From the NCBI RefSeq assembly GCF_030272615.1, contig NC_081410.1, forward strand, positions 189,925,619 to 189,989,618: a DNA stretch of 64,000 nt, written 5' to 3'. The stretch's first letter is position 1. Every line of letters begins with the position of its first letter. The DNA is from Cryptomeria japonica (lineage: Eukaryota; Streptophyta; Pinopsida; Cupressales; Cupressaceae). This document shows positions 35,226 to 45,654 of this stretch, in pieces. Below the pieces are notes generated by a model. The model was given only the letters and a program-made list of their open reading frames with translations. It was not told where the DNA came from and made no database searches. A program made the position numbers and the translations under genes.

Positions 35226-35555
35226 TGTTAGAGTAATCTTTTATTAGCTAATAATTATTTATTTAATTATTAGTCTATTATATTCTATGCTTAAGCTAAA
35301 CTTAGGAATCTTATATTTCTTTAGGGTTTTCTCTTTTAGGATTTCAAGTATCCTCTTATAAGGATTCTCTCTTTGTATTTTCATAAGAACTGTAATTATT
35401 GAATTGCATTCTTGTTGCACAATCAATATGACTCCTCTTTTCTGGATCTCTGAATTCTGGCCTCCATAGCTTTTTTTGTTTCTCTCCTTCTATGACAGGT
35501 TTGCATGCAGGTGATCTTTGGGAGTTGTAGAGTTGATTTTTCCTCAACTCCAATA
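35226..35555 (+). repeat. 3' LTR of the non-autonomous element
   Basis: About 327-330 bp, matching the 5' LTR along its length with scattered differences and one small indel. It abuts resumed gypsy integrase sequence. Confidence 0.85.
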
Positions 35556-36245
35556 ATATGTATAAATATATTAACAATTATTTTAATAACTGGGTAGAGG
35601 CAATTCCCACAAAGATACGACTTAAAAGGTAATGATTGATTTCTTTCTCAATAATGTAAGTGTATACACCTAAAAATGGTCTGAAGATAATTAATTAAAT
35701 AAGCAATTATTTAATTAATCCCCCTCCCCAATTTAATTAAATTCACTAAGCAATTTGATTAAATTTCCCATTTCATCTACTTATTAATAAATCTAAGGAT
35801 TTATTTAATAGGTTCATTTCATCCCCTTTGATTAATTAATTCCCTCCATCCAAAATCATTTCTTCTAAATCCTTTAATTAATTAAAACAAATCAATTCAT
35901 GAGTTGTTGAGATTAATTAGCTTTTTCCATATTATTTGAATTTCTAAATTCAAATTCTCCTAACTTCTACCACTCCTAAACCTAACCATTCCTAAACCTA
36001 ACCCATTCTACCTACCACCATGTCCCCTTTCATCCAACATCTTCTAGAACCTTGTGACACTTGTCACTAAGTGTTCCCTTTCATACACTCTCTTCTAGAA
36101 GCCTCTTGACACTTGTCACCATAGAGATGATAGATGTTCCCTTTAATCCAACCCCTTTGCCATCTTCCTCCAATTTAACCATTGATATCTTCAGGTCAAT
36201 CTTGACCATTGATTCATGTCACATCACCCCTAGCCTTGGAAATCC

Positions 36246-36253
36246 TATAAATA
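36246..36253 (+). promoter_or_regulatory. TATA box of the split solo LTR
   Basis: TATAAATA in 'aatcctataaatagacctc', well placed for an LTR promoter on the plus strand. Confidence 0.55.
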
Positions 36254-36373
36254 GACCTCATTTTGGAGCACAAAGGGTCCCCAATTTTATATCATTTGAT
36301 CCCATCTCATTCTTAGTTTATGCATTGTTACTATAGGCATCTAGTTTATAGCTTATCATCTTAGCAATGTTAT

Positions 36374-37142
36374 TGTATATGGTGAAAATGGATAACAATA
36401 ATAACGATATTGAAAGGCTAAATGAATTCAACCACAAAACCCTAGCCTAACAACAACAAAGATCCACCATAACATATGAAGATTACCTAAGACAATGCAA
36501 ATCAATTGAAATCACAAAGATTATACCATCACATGTCCAATAGGGTTTTGGATCTCCATTCTTCCTATCTCCATTGATCTTGTTTGATGTATTTGCTCTC
36601 AGATTTTATGTGCACAGGAGCTCAACAAAGAACGGAATGTGGTTGCAAGTAGGATCGTAATGTAGTCAATTGCATAAAAGATGATTGATTAGGGTTTGAT
36701 AATGAAGGAAGCATCTCCTTATATAGAAGACACAATAAGAAATGGAGGGATAAGATTGAGAGGTGTAAAAGGAAGTAGGCTATGATTAGAAGGTAGGTAA
36801 AAGAAATAATAAAATAATGAAAGGGGTAGGTAGTGTGTGAATTAAGAGATGAATGATATGTGTCATGGGTAGAAAAGGCTAATGAATTAATTAAATAAAT
36901 AAAGATTTATTTAATTAATAGAAGAAGTGGGATAATTAAATAAATAAGATATTTATTTAATTTAGGAAAAGGATAATTTAAATAAATAAATGTATTTATT
37001 TAAATGAGAAATAAGGCTAGAAGAAGATAAATGAATTAATTAAATAAATAAAGATTTATTTAATTAATAGAAGAATTAGGCTTAAATAATTAAATAAATA
37101 AAATATTTATTTAATTAGACTAGACAATTTTGGGTGTCTACA
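36374..37142 (-). repeat. 3' LTR (sense) of the Tat element
   Basis: 769 bp, TGTATATGG...GTGTCTACA on the plus strand. It is the partner of 51,813-52,586. The end nearer 37,142 has four 'aaataaataaagatttattt'-type palindromes in series. Confidence 0.95.
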
Positions 37143-37157
37143 TTTTGCCCCTCTTTG
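37143..37157 (-). promoter_or_regulatory. Polypurine tract of the Tat element
   Basis: The minus strand reads CAAAGAGGGGCAAAA directly before the LTR start TGTAGACACC. The second large element has the same AAGAGGGGCAAAA. Confidence 0.9.
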
Positions 37158-37482
37158 AGACAATGCGGCTTGTCGCGTTGTTTCAAAGAAGATAAGATGA
37201 ACTGATACAGAGTTGCCCCAAGATGGGAATGATATGCCCCCTCGAGAGACTGGATGAAAATGTCTGAAAAGATTGCAGACAATCTGTCGATAAGAAAGAA
37301 AGGGATAGAATGGACTGACCGGATAAAGTGACAGAGTCACGGGATAATGAAGAATGACTCGGGAAACGAGGGCTAGGGCAGTCTATAAGATAGACCACGA
37401 GGGAAAATACATCCTCATTGTCATCTACACATCCACGAGAGCAGAGTGCAGAGCGAAAATAGAGCAGCAGTAGTCAGCAGCG

Positions 37483-37548
37483 ATGGCCTTTGTTCACAGA
37501 TTCGACCGCGTTCGCCGATTTCAGAGGCCAGCAGAGGCAGGAGAGCCG
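37483..37548 (+). pseudogene. PMD gene exon 1
   Basis: 66 nt, ATG to a phase-0 donor gtaagt. It encodes a short basic segment (Arg/Phe-rich). I chose this ATG because it is the only one that leads in frame to a consensus donor whose partner acceptor opens the PMD frame. Confidence 0.65.
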
Positions 37549-37650
37549 GTAAGTACCGCCAAACCTCCTCGTACTTCAACGCATTTATTATTGTCATTAA
37601 TGCATGGTAGATAGGGCAATAAATGCGCTTAGAATAGGGTCCAAAAATGT

Positions 37651-37905
37651 CCAGGCGTGTCTGCGTTGGTGCCAGGTGCGTCTATGCTCGTGAGGCACGT
37701 CTGTGTTTGTGCCAGGCGCGTCTGTGATGGAAACCGCATCTGTGCCAAATGCGGCCGCGTTTGTGATGTGTAGGCACGTCCGTGCCAAGAAGGCACGTCT
37801 ATGTCGCCCAGGTGCGTCTGTGCAGAGCATAGGCACGTCTGTGTTTTTCAGGCACGTCTATGCAGTCTTCAAGCGCATTTATGTCAGGAAAGCACATTTA
37901 TGTCA
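37651..37905 (+). repeat. 'g(c/t)gcgtctgtg' repeat array in the PMD intron
   Basis: About 13 imperfect copies of (g/c)(c/t)(g/a)cgtct(g/a)tg, such as 'ggcacgtctgtg', 'gcgcgtctgtg' and 'ggtgcgtctgtg', at irregular 15-30-bp spacing. The complementary motif cacagacgcg occurs in the sense leader of the same element. Confidence 0.8.
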
Positions 37906-38033
37906 AAAAAATGTGAATTTTCGTCGTCTAGGTCAAATCGGCAGTTCTGTGATGAACATACGCTGTCGATTGGATAAGCTGCTGAGAGGATACACTCAAG
38001 CAGGTCCTCTAGGGAAGACTAGAATAGATCAAG

Positions 38034-38306
38034 GCACTTTGTGATGAATAGTGAGTACCAAGATAGAGTACTTTGTGATGAACAGGGAGTACTAAAATAT
38101 GAGCAGCACTTTGTGATGAACAGTGAGTGCAAATGTGAGCAACACTTTGTGATGAACAGGAAGTGCCACACACGTAGTACTTTGTGATGAACAGGGAGTA
38201 CCACTAGGATAGAAGCAACACTTTGTGATGAACAGTGAGTGTCACTAGGATAGAATGTCATATGCATTTAGATAAAAAGTAGCATTTTGTGATAAACAGG
38301 GAATGC
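38034..38306 (+). repeat. Seven tandem hairpin units with covarying arms
   Basis: Units at 38,034-38,058, 38,068-38,092, 38,106-38,130, 38,142-38,166, 38,177-38,201, 38,218-38,242 and 38,282-38,306. Each is a 5-nt arm, a 15-nt loop close to ttgtgatgaacagGg, and the complementary 5-nt arm. Arms are gcact/agtac (one mismatch), gtact/agtac, gcact/agtgc, acact/agtgc (one mismatch, repaired by shifting one base in), gtact/agtac, acact/agtgt and gcatt/aatgc. Arms change in pairs while the loop stays constant. The array ends 36 bp before the inferred acceptor. Confidence 0.85.
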
Positions 38307-38342
38307 CACGATGACTGACATGATTGATTTGGTTGACTGCAG

Positions 38343-40267
38343 GAGTATTTGCCTATGTTGGAGTCACGGGAGAGATTCCCATTGACTCAGAGGTTGCGAC
38401 CTGAGCTGACAACCAAGGAGCGAGCTGCTATCGAGGCTATGGGATTGAGACATGTTCTGTATGTGCCTGAGTTTCGGGTGAACATGGGATTGTTGACTGC
38501 GCTGGCGGAGAGATGGCACTCCGAGACTTGTACTTTCCATTTGCCGATGGGGAGATGACAGTCACCCTCGAGGATGTATATAGGATTCTGAGGATACCGA
38601 TCGACGGGGAGTTGATCCCATACGATCGAGATGGAGACAAGGAGGCCCTGAGATGAGTGTTCCAGGACCCAGGACTGGAGATGAGGGCTGGACATGTGGC
38701 TTGGGATACTATGACAACTACAGGGCTAGCGCTGCCGGCAGTGATAGGAGGAGCGATCAATGGCTTCCTGTGTCCGGATAGGGCGACATGGGGGTTGGCT
38801 GTAGGCTGCAGAGGAGCACTGGAGACACTGGTGACACAGCACACTAGATATGCCTGGGGACCGTGTGTGCTGGCACACCTGTACTATGAGCTGCATCAGT
38901 TTGTATACCACGGATCAGTGGGATTGGGCTGCGGGGTGACATTGTTGCAGGTGTGGGCTTATGAGCATCTGCCACTGACAAGACCGATACACTTCAGAGG
39001 CAGAGGTCACAGACGCATTTTTGTTCACTTGTATGACATGATCACGTCGCAGCCACGGATTGGCAGGTTGGAGCATTGGCGGCGGGTGATAGATGACATC
39101 GATATGGTCATATGGAGGCCATACCTGGGATGCGAGCAATGGGAGGATGATGCGGTTGAGCTTCCCTACACCTTCCGGAGCAGGTACCTGATTGGGCAGA
39201 CACCCTATGTGCTGGAGAGGCAGCTAGTGGACAGGGTTGGTAGGCAGTTTGGCAGGATTCAGCGGATGCCACAGGGTTCAGGCATGTATGCACGGACTCT
39301 GAGAGATCAGGCACAGTTTGGACCCCTATTATCATATTGTCAGGCTGTTACGCAGCTGGTAGAGATGATGTCGCTACCCTAGGACATGTGGTCAGAGATT
39401 GAGGATGTCGGCATGGATGCCGAGTACACAGCATATTGGGTCGAGCATCCATTCCCATGCCTGACGGATCCAGGAGAGCCATTAGATGGAGATGGTGGTG
39501 GGGATGATGATAATGGTGGAGCTGATGGGGGCAGAGGCCGATGGAGGAGGAGGGAAGCAGTTGGAAAGAGGAGGGTTGCACCGTGGAGGGATGGTGGAGA
39601 GGATAGGCAGGCTCGGGTGGTGAGGGGTCACGGTGGATTGCCGCTACAGGTGCCAGCAGCACAGGGTCCCAGACAGGTGCAGGTACAGGGACAGGGACAG
39701 ATACAAGGACAGGTACCAGTACAGGTACAGGCATAGGGGCAGGTACCTGTACAGGGGGAGCCACAGGCAAAGCCATAGGGGGTTGATGCAGAGGAGGATG
39801 AGCTGATGGAGCTGAGGGAGATCTGCCAGGGACAGGCAGATGAGATCCAGGAGTTGGAGAGGGAGAGGGATAGGCTCAGGAGGCGGCTCCGAGATACTGA
39901 GCGGGAGCGAGACCAGGCCTTTCAGTGCTACACAGAGGCTGAGACAGCACTGAGGGCTGGGAGACAAGCAGCAGAGGACATAGGGGCAGGATATGCTTGT
40001 GTTCTGCGGGCCGGGGAGGATATTGCCTACTAGCGGGATCTCTATTATGGTGCAGTGCCAGCAGATCAACGGGCGAGGAGCTTCCATAGATCACGGACAT
40101 CGACAGCTATGGGAGGGAGCTGGAGGAGACAGGCATCTAGTGGTGGGGTTATGGGTCCTCCACCAGCACCAGATAGAGGAGACAGAGGGGATGATCCTGG
40201 GGCGGGTCCTTCAGGGGCTCAGATTCCATCGAGGCCAGGTGGCTCTGAGGGAGGGAGTTCATCATAG
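38343..40267 (+). pseudogene. PMD gene exon 2
   Basis: It carries the plant mobile domain (about 38,400-39,350) and a C-terminal region with low complexity and coiled coil (39,800-39,960). After the single frameshift near 38,550 one frame runs to 40,267 with only TGA/TAG interruptions. Most of these can be read as C-to-T changes of CGA or CAG (for instance the TAG within a CAG-rich Gln tract at 39,734). PMD proteins of plants act in silencing or genome stability and are also carried by Mutator and gypsy elements. Confidence 0.83.
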
Positions 40268-40375
40268 CCATAGAGGGCTCCCTATATATTAGTATTGTAC
40301 CATTTTTGTATGATGATGTAGACACCTTCGGGTGATTTTATAACCATATGTATTTTGACATCATTGTATCATGAC

Positions 40376-40410
<35 letters not shown>

Positions 40411-42045
40411 TGATTCATCTTTGTGGCAGCTATATGCATGTGTACCTATGTGATGAGATGTTCTTATGTGATGCTTATGATATGGATGCAAATATGTATA
40501 TGATGCAATGCAATATATTATTTTTTTTTGTTCTTTTATGTTTTATATGTGTATGCATGATGCAAATGTGAATGTATGAAATGCAGATGAATATGATAAT
40601 GCAAATAACTATTTACATGATGAGAATATAAAATGTGCTAACATATGTTGTGTGCAGGATGTGATGCAATTGTGATATCTATATGTATGTATGAAATGCT
40701 TATATGTGATAATGCAAGTGCAACTACATGAAATGCAGATGTTTTTGGTGTGTCATTATACTCAGTCATGTGATAGCAGGCTACGCGGACTCGAGAAGGA
40801 CGATGGAAGTCAATCAAGAAAGGGGGATGGAAGATAGAAGATATGAAAGTGAAAGAGCTTCTTGTGCGTTATCATCATTGAGCTTTATTATGGCAAGTAG
40901 GTTATGACAATCGAGGCATATGTTCGACCCAGAAAGTCATTGTACCTGTTTGCATGGAGATAAGACAGTCACAAACAAGGAATGCCCCAGTTCACACTAG
41001 ACTCACAGTGTCCTTATATCCTTGGACAAGTCATAGCATTACTAAGAGACAATCCACAGATAGCAAATACAAATAGGTGACGATACCCCATCCTCGCCTT
41101 TCTAGTCAAAGACATCCTAGAGATAGAATCTCTAGTCAGAGACATCCTGGAAAAGCTAAAAGACATGTCACCAAAAGATAAAATCAAAAGAAAACCAAGA
41201 CTCAACACCAACATCCACTGTAGTCTTCAAATTAGTGTCTCTTGTCACTTGTATAAGTCTTATTTGATTGTGGTCACAATGTTTACTTTCACAGAAAGGA
41301 TAGATAGCACTGAACCATAATGTTGTCTGGGTCTGTTGAAAGATTTGATTTGTTGAAGCCCATTGTTGCTGCTGTGTCTCATCTGAAACTGACTGAATTC
41401 ATGAAACTGATACTTTATTGCGGAGAAAGCGAAACTTTATTGCGGATTTGTGATGCAGATGCTGCTTTATTGTGAATTGTGCGCGGATAGACTAAAGAAA
41501 ACTGGAAGAAACTGTACTCCTCGAAACATGTGATGTTCTCAGTTCCACACCCATCACTAGACATAGGATTTGCCTTAGCCACATATAAGATCTAATTTAT
41601 TATGGATGGAAAGGGAGGTGAAGGGAGGTTTATTATGAATGGCTAACCAATCTTGGGTAGATCAATAACAAGCCATGATGGGAATGGGTAAGTTTATTAT
41701 GGATGAATAGGTCGTGAGTGTGTGCAAAGTGAAAGGATGAAAGTGAATCCTGAAGGAGGGAGGAGCAATGTCTCTACGCATGGCACTGGTGACCCAGTTT
41801 TCACCATGGTACTTGCCCAAGGCGCCACCGAAGTGGTTTTCACCGTTGGACGAAATTATTTCTCTTTACTTTTTTTATTTTTTTTAATTTTTTGTGTCAC
41901 AAGGTGCCTGTTTGCCAGGTTTTCATCAAGTAACGATTTTTTTTGTTTTATAATTTTTTGTTCTATTTTTGAATTTTTTTTATTTTTTTGTATTTTTTGA
42001 ATTTTTTGATTTTTTTGTATTTTTGAATTAAGATACTCTGAAGAG
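40268..42045. other. Convergent 3' noncoding region between pol and the PMD gene
   Basis: No gene seen. It contains a (TA)n run (40,379-40,406), a duplicated 'tctctagtcagagacatcct'-type phrase (41,100-41,150) and a T-rich end (41,865-42,025). The block 41,795-41,930 ('ttttcaccatggtacttgcccaaggc', 'gcctgtttgccaggttttcatca') recurs in the second large element at 56,570-56,650. pol and the PMD gene are transcribed toward each other here. Confidence 0.6.
40379..40406 (+). repeat. (TA)n microsatellite
   Basis: Alternating TA of about 28 bp in the region between the two convergent genes. Confidence 0.9.
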
Positions 42046-43150
42046 CTATGTGTAGAACCTGCGAAGGTGCATGCTATTGATAGGATCCTCCAAAGGTTCA
42101 CCTTCTGTAGTTGAGAGCTGATATGCCCCAGATCCATATGTTGTTGTAATGATGTAAGGACCAAGCCAATTTGGTTCAAACTTGTCCTTTTTCTCTCTGT
42201 CTTGCTGATTTTTAGGATTTTCTCTAAGGACCAAGTCACCGACCTCAAATGTGCGAGGCTTGACCTTGTGATTATAGCTGCGACTCATTCGTTGTTGATA
42301 AGCCTTGAGATGATTAAAAGCAGTTTGTCTTCGTTCATCCAGTAGTTCCAGTTCTTGTAAGCGAGAGACCCTATAGTCTTCATCACTGATGATGTTTTGC
42401 AAAGAGACCCGTAAAGAGGGTAGCTCGACCTCAATAGGCAAGATGGCTTCAGCGCCATAGACAAGTGAATAGGGTGTAGCTCTTGTAGGTGTGTGGACAC
42501 TTGTGCGGTAGGCCCAAAGGGCAGGATTAAGTTGGATATGCCAATTACGGCCAGCCTCGTCGACTGTCTTCTTTAGGATTTTAAGGATTGTTTTGTTAGA
42601 CGCCTCAGCTTGGCCATTACCTTGGGGGTAATATGGTGTGGAGAAACGGTGGGAAATATGGAAGCGATCACAGAGTTCACAAACATCCTGATTTTTGAAG
42701 GGACACCCGTTATCAGTGATAATGGAAACAAGAATACCGTATCGGCAAATGATATAGTTGAGGATGAACGTAGCAATTTTTTTTTCAGTGACTTGTGTGA
42801 GAGGCACAGCTTCAATCCATTTTGTAAAATACTCTATGGCAGTGATAATGAATTTATGACCATTGGAAGGAGGGTGGATCTTCCCTATGAGATCGAGTCC
42901 CCACTGACAAAAGGGCCAAGGAGACGCAAGTGGTTGAAGTTCTTGTGCTGGTGCATGTATGAGATCTCCATGAATTTGACATTGCTTTCATTTCTTGACA
43001 AACTAATATGAGTCCTTTTCCATATTGGGCCAGTAATATCCAGTCCTGATGAGTTTTTTGGCCAAGGTAGGACCACTAGCATGTGGACCACATATCCCTT
43101 CATGTACTTCATGTAACGCAATCTGAGCTTTGTCGCTTTCTAAACATCTA
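42046..43150 (-). pseudogene. Integrase of the Tat element
   Basis: The zinc-binding HHCC region begins with HEVHEGICGPHASG (about 43,110). One of its Cys positions is probably the TGA at 42,988. The catalytic core has QWGLDLIGKI, IITDNGCPFKNQ (Asp about 42,714) and NGQAEASNKTILK (Glu 36 residues later), giving the D-D-35-E set. The C-terminal part includes FEVGDLVLRE and WLGPYIITTTYGSGAYQL. It has no chromodomain, as expected outside the chromoviruses. Frame ends at 42,046. Confidence 0.9.
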
Positions 43151-43429
43151 AGAAGAGTGTCATCTAGACCTCGCCGGTATAGGATATCAGCTAAAATGAC
43201 ATATCGAGAGGATTGGCGAATGAAAGTGCAACGTTGGTTATTTGATAGATCAGGAGGTAGGGTATTGTCACGAAGGTATGTGAAAATGGAACCGTATAAC
43301 TGGGACTCAGGACCGACGACACATATCGTCTCAGTAGGAATAATCTCATATGAAGGAACCAAAAGGTTATCCACCAAGAACTCATAGCGGGTCTCATTTG
43401 GAGGTAGATCGATCAGGGAAGCAATTGTA

Positions 43430-43790
43430 GCCATGGCATCTACGGCGCGATTCTGCTCTCTTGGTATCTGCTCAAAGTCTATCTTTGTGAAGTGTTGTTT
43501 CAGGTCATCCACCATTTGTTTATAAGGCATTAATTTTTCATCTTTTGTTTGGTAATCATCAGTTGCTTGACGGATGACAAGTTGAGAGTCCCCAAAAACA
43601 CGAAGTTCCTGGATCTTCCACTGAACTGCAATTCGTAATCTAGTTGTTAATGCCTCATATTCCGCTATGTTGTTAGTGCAAGGAAATGATAAGCGATATG
43701 ATTTTGGTATAGAATCCCCTTGAGGAGTTATAAAGAGGATGCCGGCTTCTGCCCCATGCTGTGTGTATGAGCCGTCGAAGTACAGTTGCC
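43430..43790 (-). pseudogene. Second, archaeal-type RNase H domain
   Basis: WQLYFDGSYTQHGAEAGILF (Asp near 43,776) is followed by NNIAEYEALTTRLRIA, FGDSQLVIRQ and PREQNRAVDAMA. This D-E-D-D set is an RNase H I of the archaeal type found in Tat-lineage gypsy elements in addition to their own. The residues look intact. It would degrade the RNA strand of the replication hybrid. Confidence 0.88.
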
Positions 43791-43949
43791 ATGGCTTTGC
43801 AAGTGACATTGTCAAAATAGATTCATCTGGAAATTCTGAACTTAGAGGAACATCATCTATCATGGGAGCGTATGCTAATTGATCTACGATGGCTTGTCCT
43901 TTTATTGTTTTTCTGTCCACATACTCGATGTCGAATTCACTCAGGATCA

Positions 43950-44463
43950 TTATCCATTTGGCCAGTCGCCCAGTAAGTGTTTCTTTATTGAGAAGGTATT
44001 TCAATGGGTCTATCCTTGCAATCAACTTGGTCTTATGAGTGAGCATGTAATGTCATAATTTCTGTGAAGCAAAGACCACGATAAGACATGCACGCTCAAT
44101 TGGTGTGTAATTGAGCTCATATCCCACCAATGTGCGACTGATATAGTATACTGCTTTTTCTTTGCCCTCAGCAATTTGTTGTGCTAAGAGTGCCCCCAGT
44201 GTTGTTGGAGTAGTTGATATGTATAGTAACAGAGGTTGATCTGGAACTGGTGGCATCAGAACTAGTGGATTTAGAAGATAATCTTTGAGCATCTGGAAAG
44301 CCTGTTGACAGTTATCATCCCATTTGAATTTGATGTTTTTATGTAGCAGGTGCCGAAAAGGATTACACTTATCTGCAAGTTGTGCTATGAATCTTCGTAT
44401 GGACTGGAGTCTGCCTTGTAAGGATCGAAGTTGACTGATATTTCTTGGTGGTTGCATCTCCAA
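43950..44463 (-). pseudogene. First RNase H domain (gypsy type)
   Basis: ISQLRSLQGRLQSIRRFIAQ marks the RT connection. LYISTTPTTLGALLAQ and AVYYISRTLVGYELNYTPIE then lead into the RNase H region, which carries a TGA at 44,053 within the 'KLRHYM' equivalent. LAKWIMILSEFDIEYVDRK closes the domain. The first catalytic Asp is replaced by Ser or Thr in this domain (YISTTPT), as is common in Tat elements whose second RNase H takes over. Confidence 0.8.
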
Positions 44464-44565
44464 GATGGCCTTAACTTTTGCTGGATCAGCTTCGATTCCT
44501 CTTTTGGATACAATGAATCCTAGAAGCTTCCCGGAGGTTACTCCAAAGACACATTTCTTGGGGTT

Positions 44566-45549
44566 TCATCTTACTTTGTATTTTTCCAACCGATCAAAGA
44601 CGACTGAAAGTATGTCCAAATGTGTATTTTTGTCAATTGATTTGCCCAAGAGGTCATCGACATAATCTTCCACGATTACGTGCATGAGATCATGAAAGAT
44701 AGTAGTCATGGCTCTTTGATATGTAGCACCTGCATTTTTTAGCCCGAAGGGCATGACATTCCAGCAGAAAGTTCCCCAAGGACAAGTGAATGATGTTTTG
44801 TGTTGATCCTCAGGTGCGATCCTTATTTGATTATAACCAGAGAATCCATCCATTAATGATAACATTTCATGCCCTGCTGTGAGATCAACAATCAAGTCAA
44901 TATTTGGTAATGGGAAGTCATCCTTTGGACAAGCTTTGTTAATGTCTCTAAAATCTGTACATATTCTGATGTTGTGATCTGGTTTACTGACAGGCACTAA
45001 GTTGGAGATCCATTCAGGATAATCAATTGGGCGTATGAATCCGACATCCAATAATTTCTCAAGTTCTGCTTTGACTAGTAATGCCACTTGTGGATGCATT
45101 TTTCTTAATTTCTGTTTCACTGGTTTTGCCCCCGGTTTAACTGTCAAATGATGCATTACCAAATCCGGATCCAATCCAGGCATATCAGCGTATGACCAAG
45201 CAAAGTTGATTTGTCGTTCTTTGAAGAAACTTATGAATTTTGACCTTTCTGACTCTGTCAACGATTGAGCCAGGAATATGTTGTGTGGAACCTCTTCTGT
45301 ACCAATGTTTGTTTTAATAGTCTCCTCTACCAACATGGATGACTTTTCCTCATATGATGCTGGGAGAATGTCGAGCCTTCCATCTTCGGGTGCCCCAGAG
45401 AGGTTTTCGCCCTCAGATACGTCCTTTCTTTTTACTTTTTTGGGGTTAGACAGCACCACAGTGTGGTTTTCGCCATAAGACCCTTGATTTGTTCTTATTT
45501 TCACATTTTTGCGACTGGAAGGTCCAACACCCTCACCAAAATATGCCAC
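44566..45549 (-). pseudogene. Reverse transcriptase of the Tat element
   Basis: Conserved RT blocks are all present: KLLDVGFIRPIDYPEW, RICTDFRDINKACPKDDFPL, MLSLMDGFSGYNQIRI, TSFTCPWGTFCWNVMPFGLK and the catalytic YVDD (about 44,653-44,664). It ends at a TGA (44,566) just before NPKKCVFG. The catalytic Asp residues are intact, so the loss of function comes from stops only. Confidence 0.92.
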
Positions 45550-45654
45550 GCTATTGAGTTCTATAGTGTATCCTGCTTTATGGTCCCCAGGGGGAAGATC
45601 ATCTCATATGCCAAGATAGTCAATAAAAGCTTCGTCATTTTGGAATGTGTCAAA

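Larger units (their letters stand above)
31971..35555 (+). mobile_element. Non-autonomous LTR element (LARD/TRIM-like), copia-type PBS
   Basis: Two LTRs (31,971-32,284 and 35,226-35,555) begin TGTTAGAGTAATC. The first is followed directly by TGGTATCTGAGCTCC, a primer-binding site for initiator tRNA-Met. The second is preceded by a polypurine tract AAGCGGGGG. The internal region, once the 1,258-bp solo LTR inside it is removed, is about 1.7 kb and has no gag or pol, only T-rich untranslated-looking sequence. The flanks (atata left, atatg right) match at four of five bases. Whether the LTR ends at CA (35,552) or three bases later is unclear. It lies in the integrase core of the old gypsy gene. 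Confidence 0.82.
37549..38342 (+). other. Inferred intron of the antisense PMD gene, with two repeat arrays
   Basis: 794 bp, gtaagt...gactgcag. The first half holds about 13 copies of a CGTCTGTG-type repeat and the last third holds seven hairpin units. The intron is therefore almost entirely repeat. Splicing is inferred from consensus sites and phase, not demonstrated. Confidence 0.65.
37483..40267 (+). pseudogene. Antisense plant-mobile-domain gene inside the Tat element, two exons
   Basis: Read opposite to gag-pol. Exon 1 (37,483-37,548, 22 codons, starting MAFVHRFDRVRRF) ends at a consensus donor ccg|gtaagt. Exon 2 starts after gactgcag at 38,343 and continues in phase with EYLPMLESRERF. 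The plant mobile domain follows: MGLRHVLYVPEFRVNMGLLT, ERWHSETCTFHLP, a GEMTVTLEDVYRILRIPIDG segment in the next frame, then GHVAWDTM, HTRYAWGPCVLAHLYYEL and LLQVWAYEHLP. From about 39,470 there is a Gly/Asp/Arg-rich linker, VQVQGQGQ repeats and a coiled coil (EIQELERERDRLRRRLRDTE). The total is about 660 codons. One lost base near 38,550 and stops at 38,654, 39,380, 39,734, 39,776 and 40,031 inactivate it. Tat elements of other plants also carry extra, often antisense, PMD genes. Their role is unproven. Confidence 0.85.

Noticed and set aside
38034-38306. Possible CRISPR-like array (seven repeats with spacers)
   Set aside because: The spacing is irregular, the spacers are themselves part-repeats, the arms vary in pairs, and the context is a plant retrotransposon. 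CRISPR is not expected here.
38387-39335. Several minus-strand frames of 60-135 codons opposite the PMD gene
   Set aside because: They are shadows of the PMD reading frame. Codon periodicity and domain matches are on the plus strand.
39348-40100. Minus-strand Pro/Val/Leu-rich frames in the C-terminal part of the PMD gene
   Set aside because: They arise from reading the Gln/Gly repeats backwards and are not supported by any domain.
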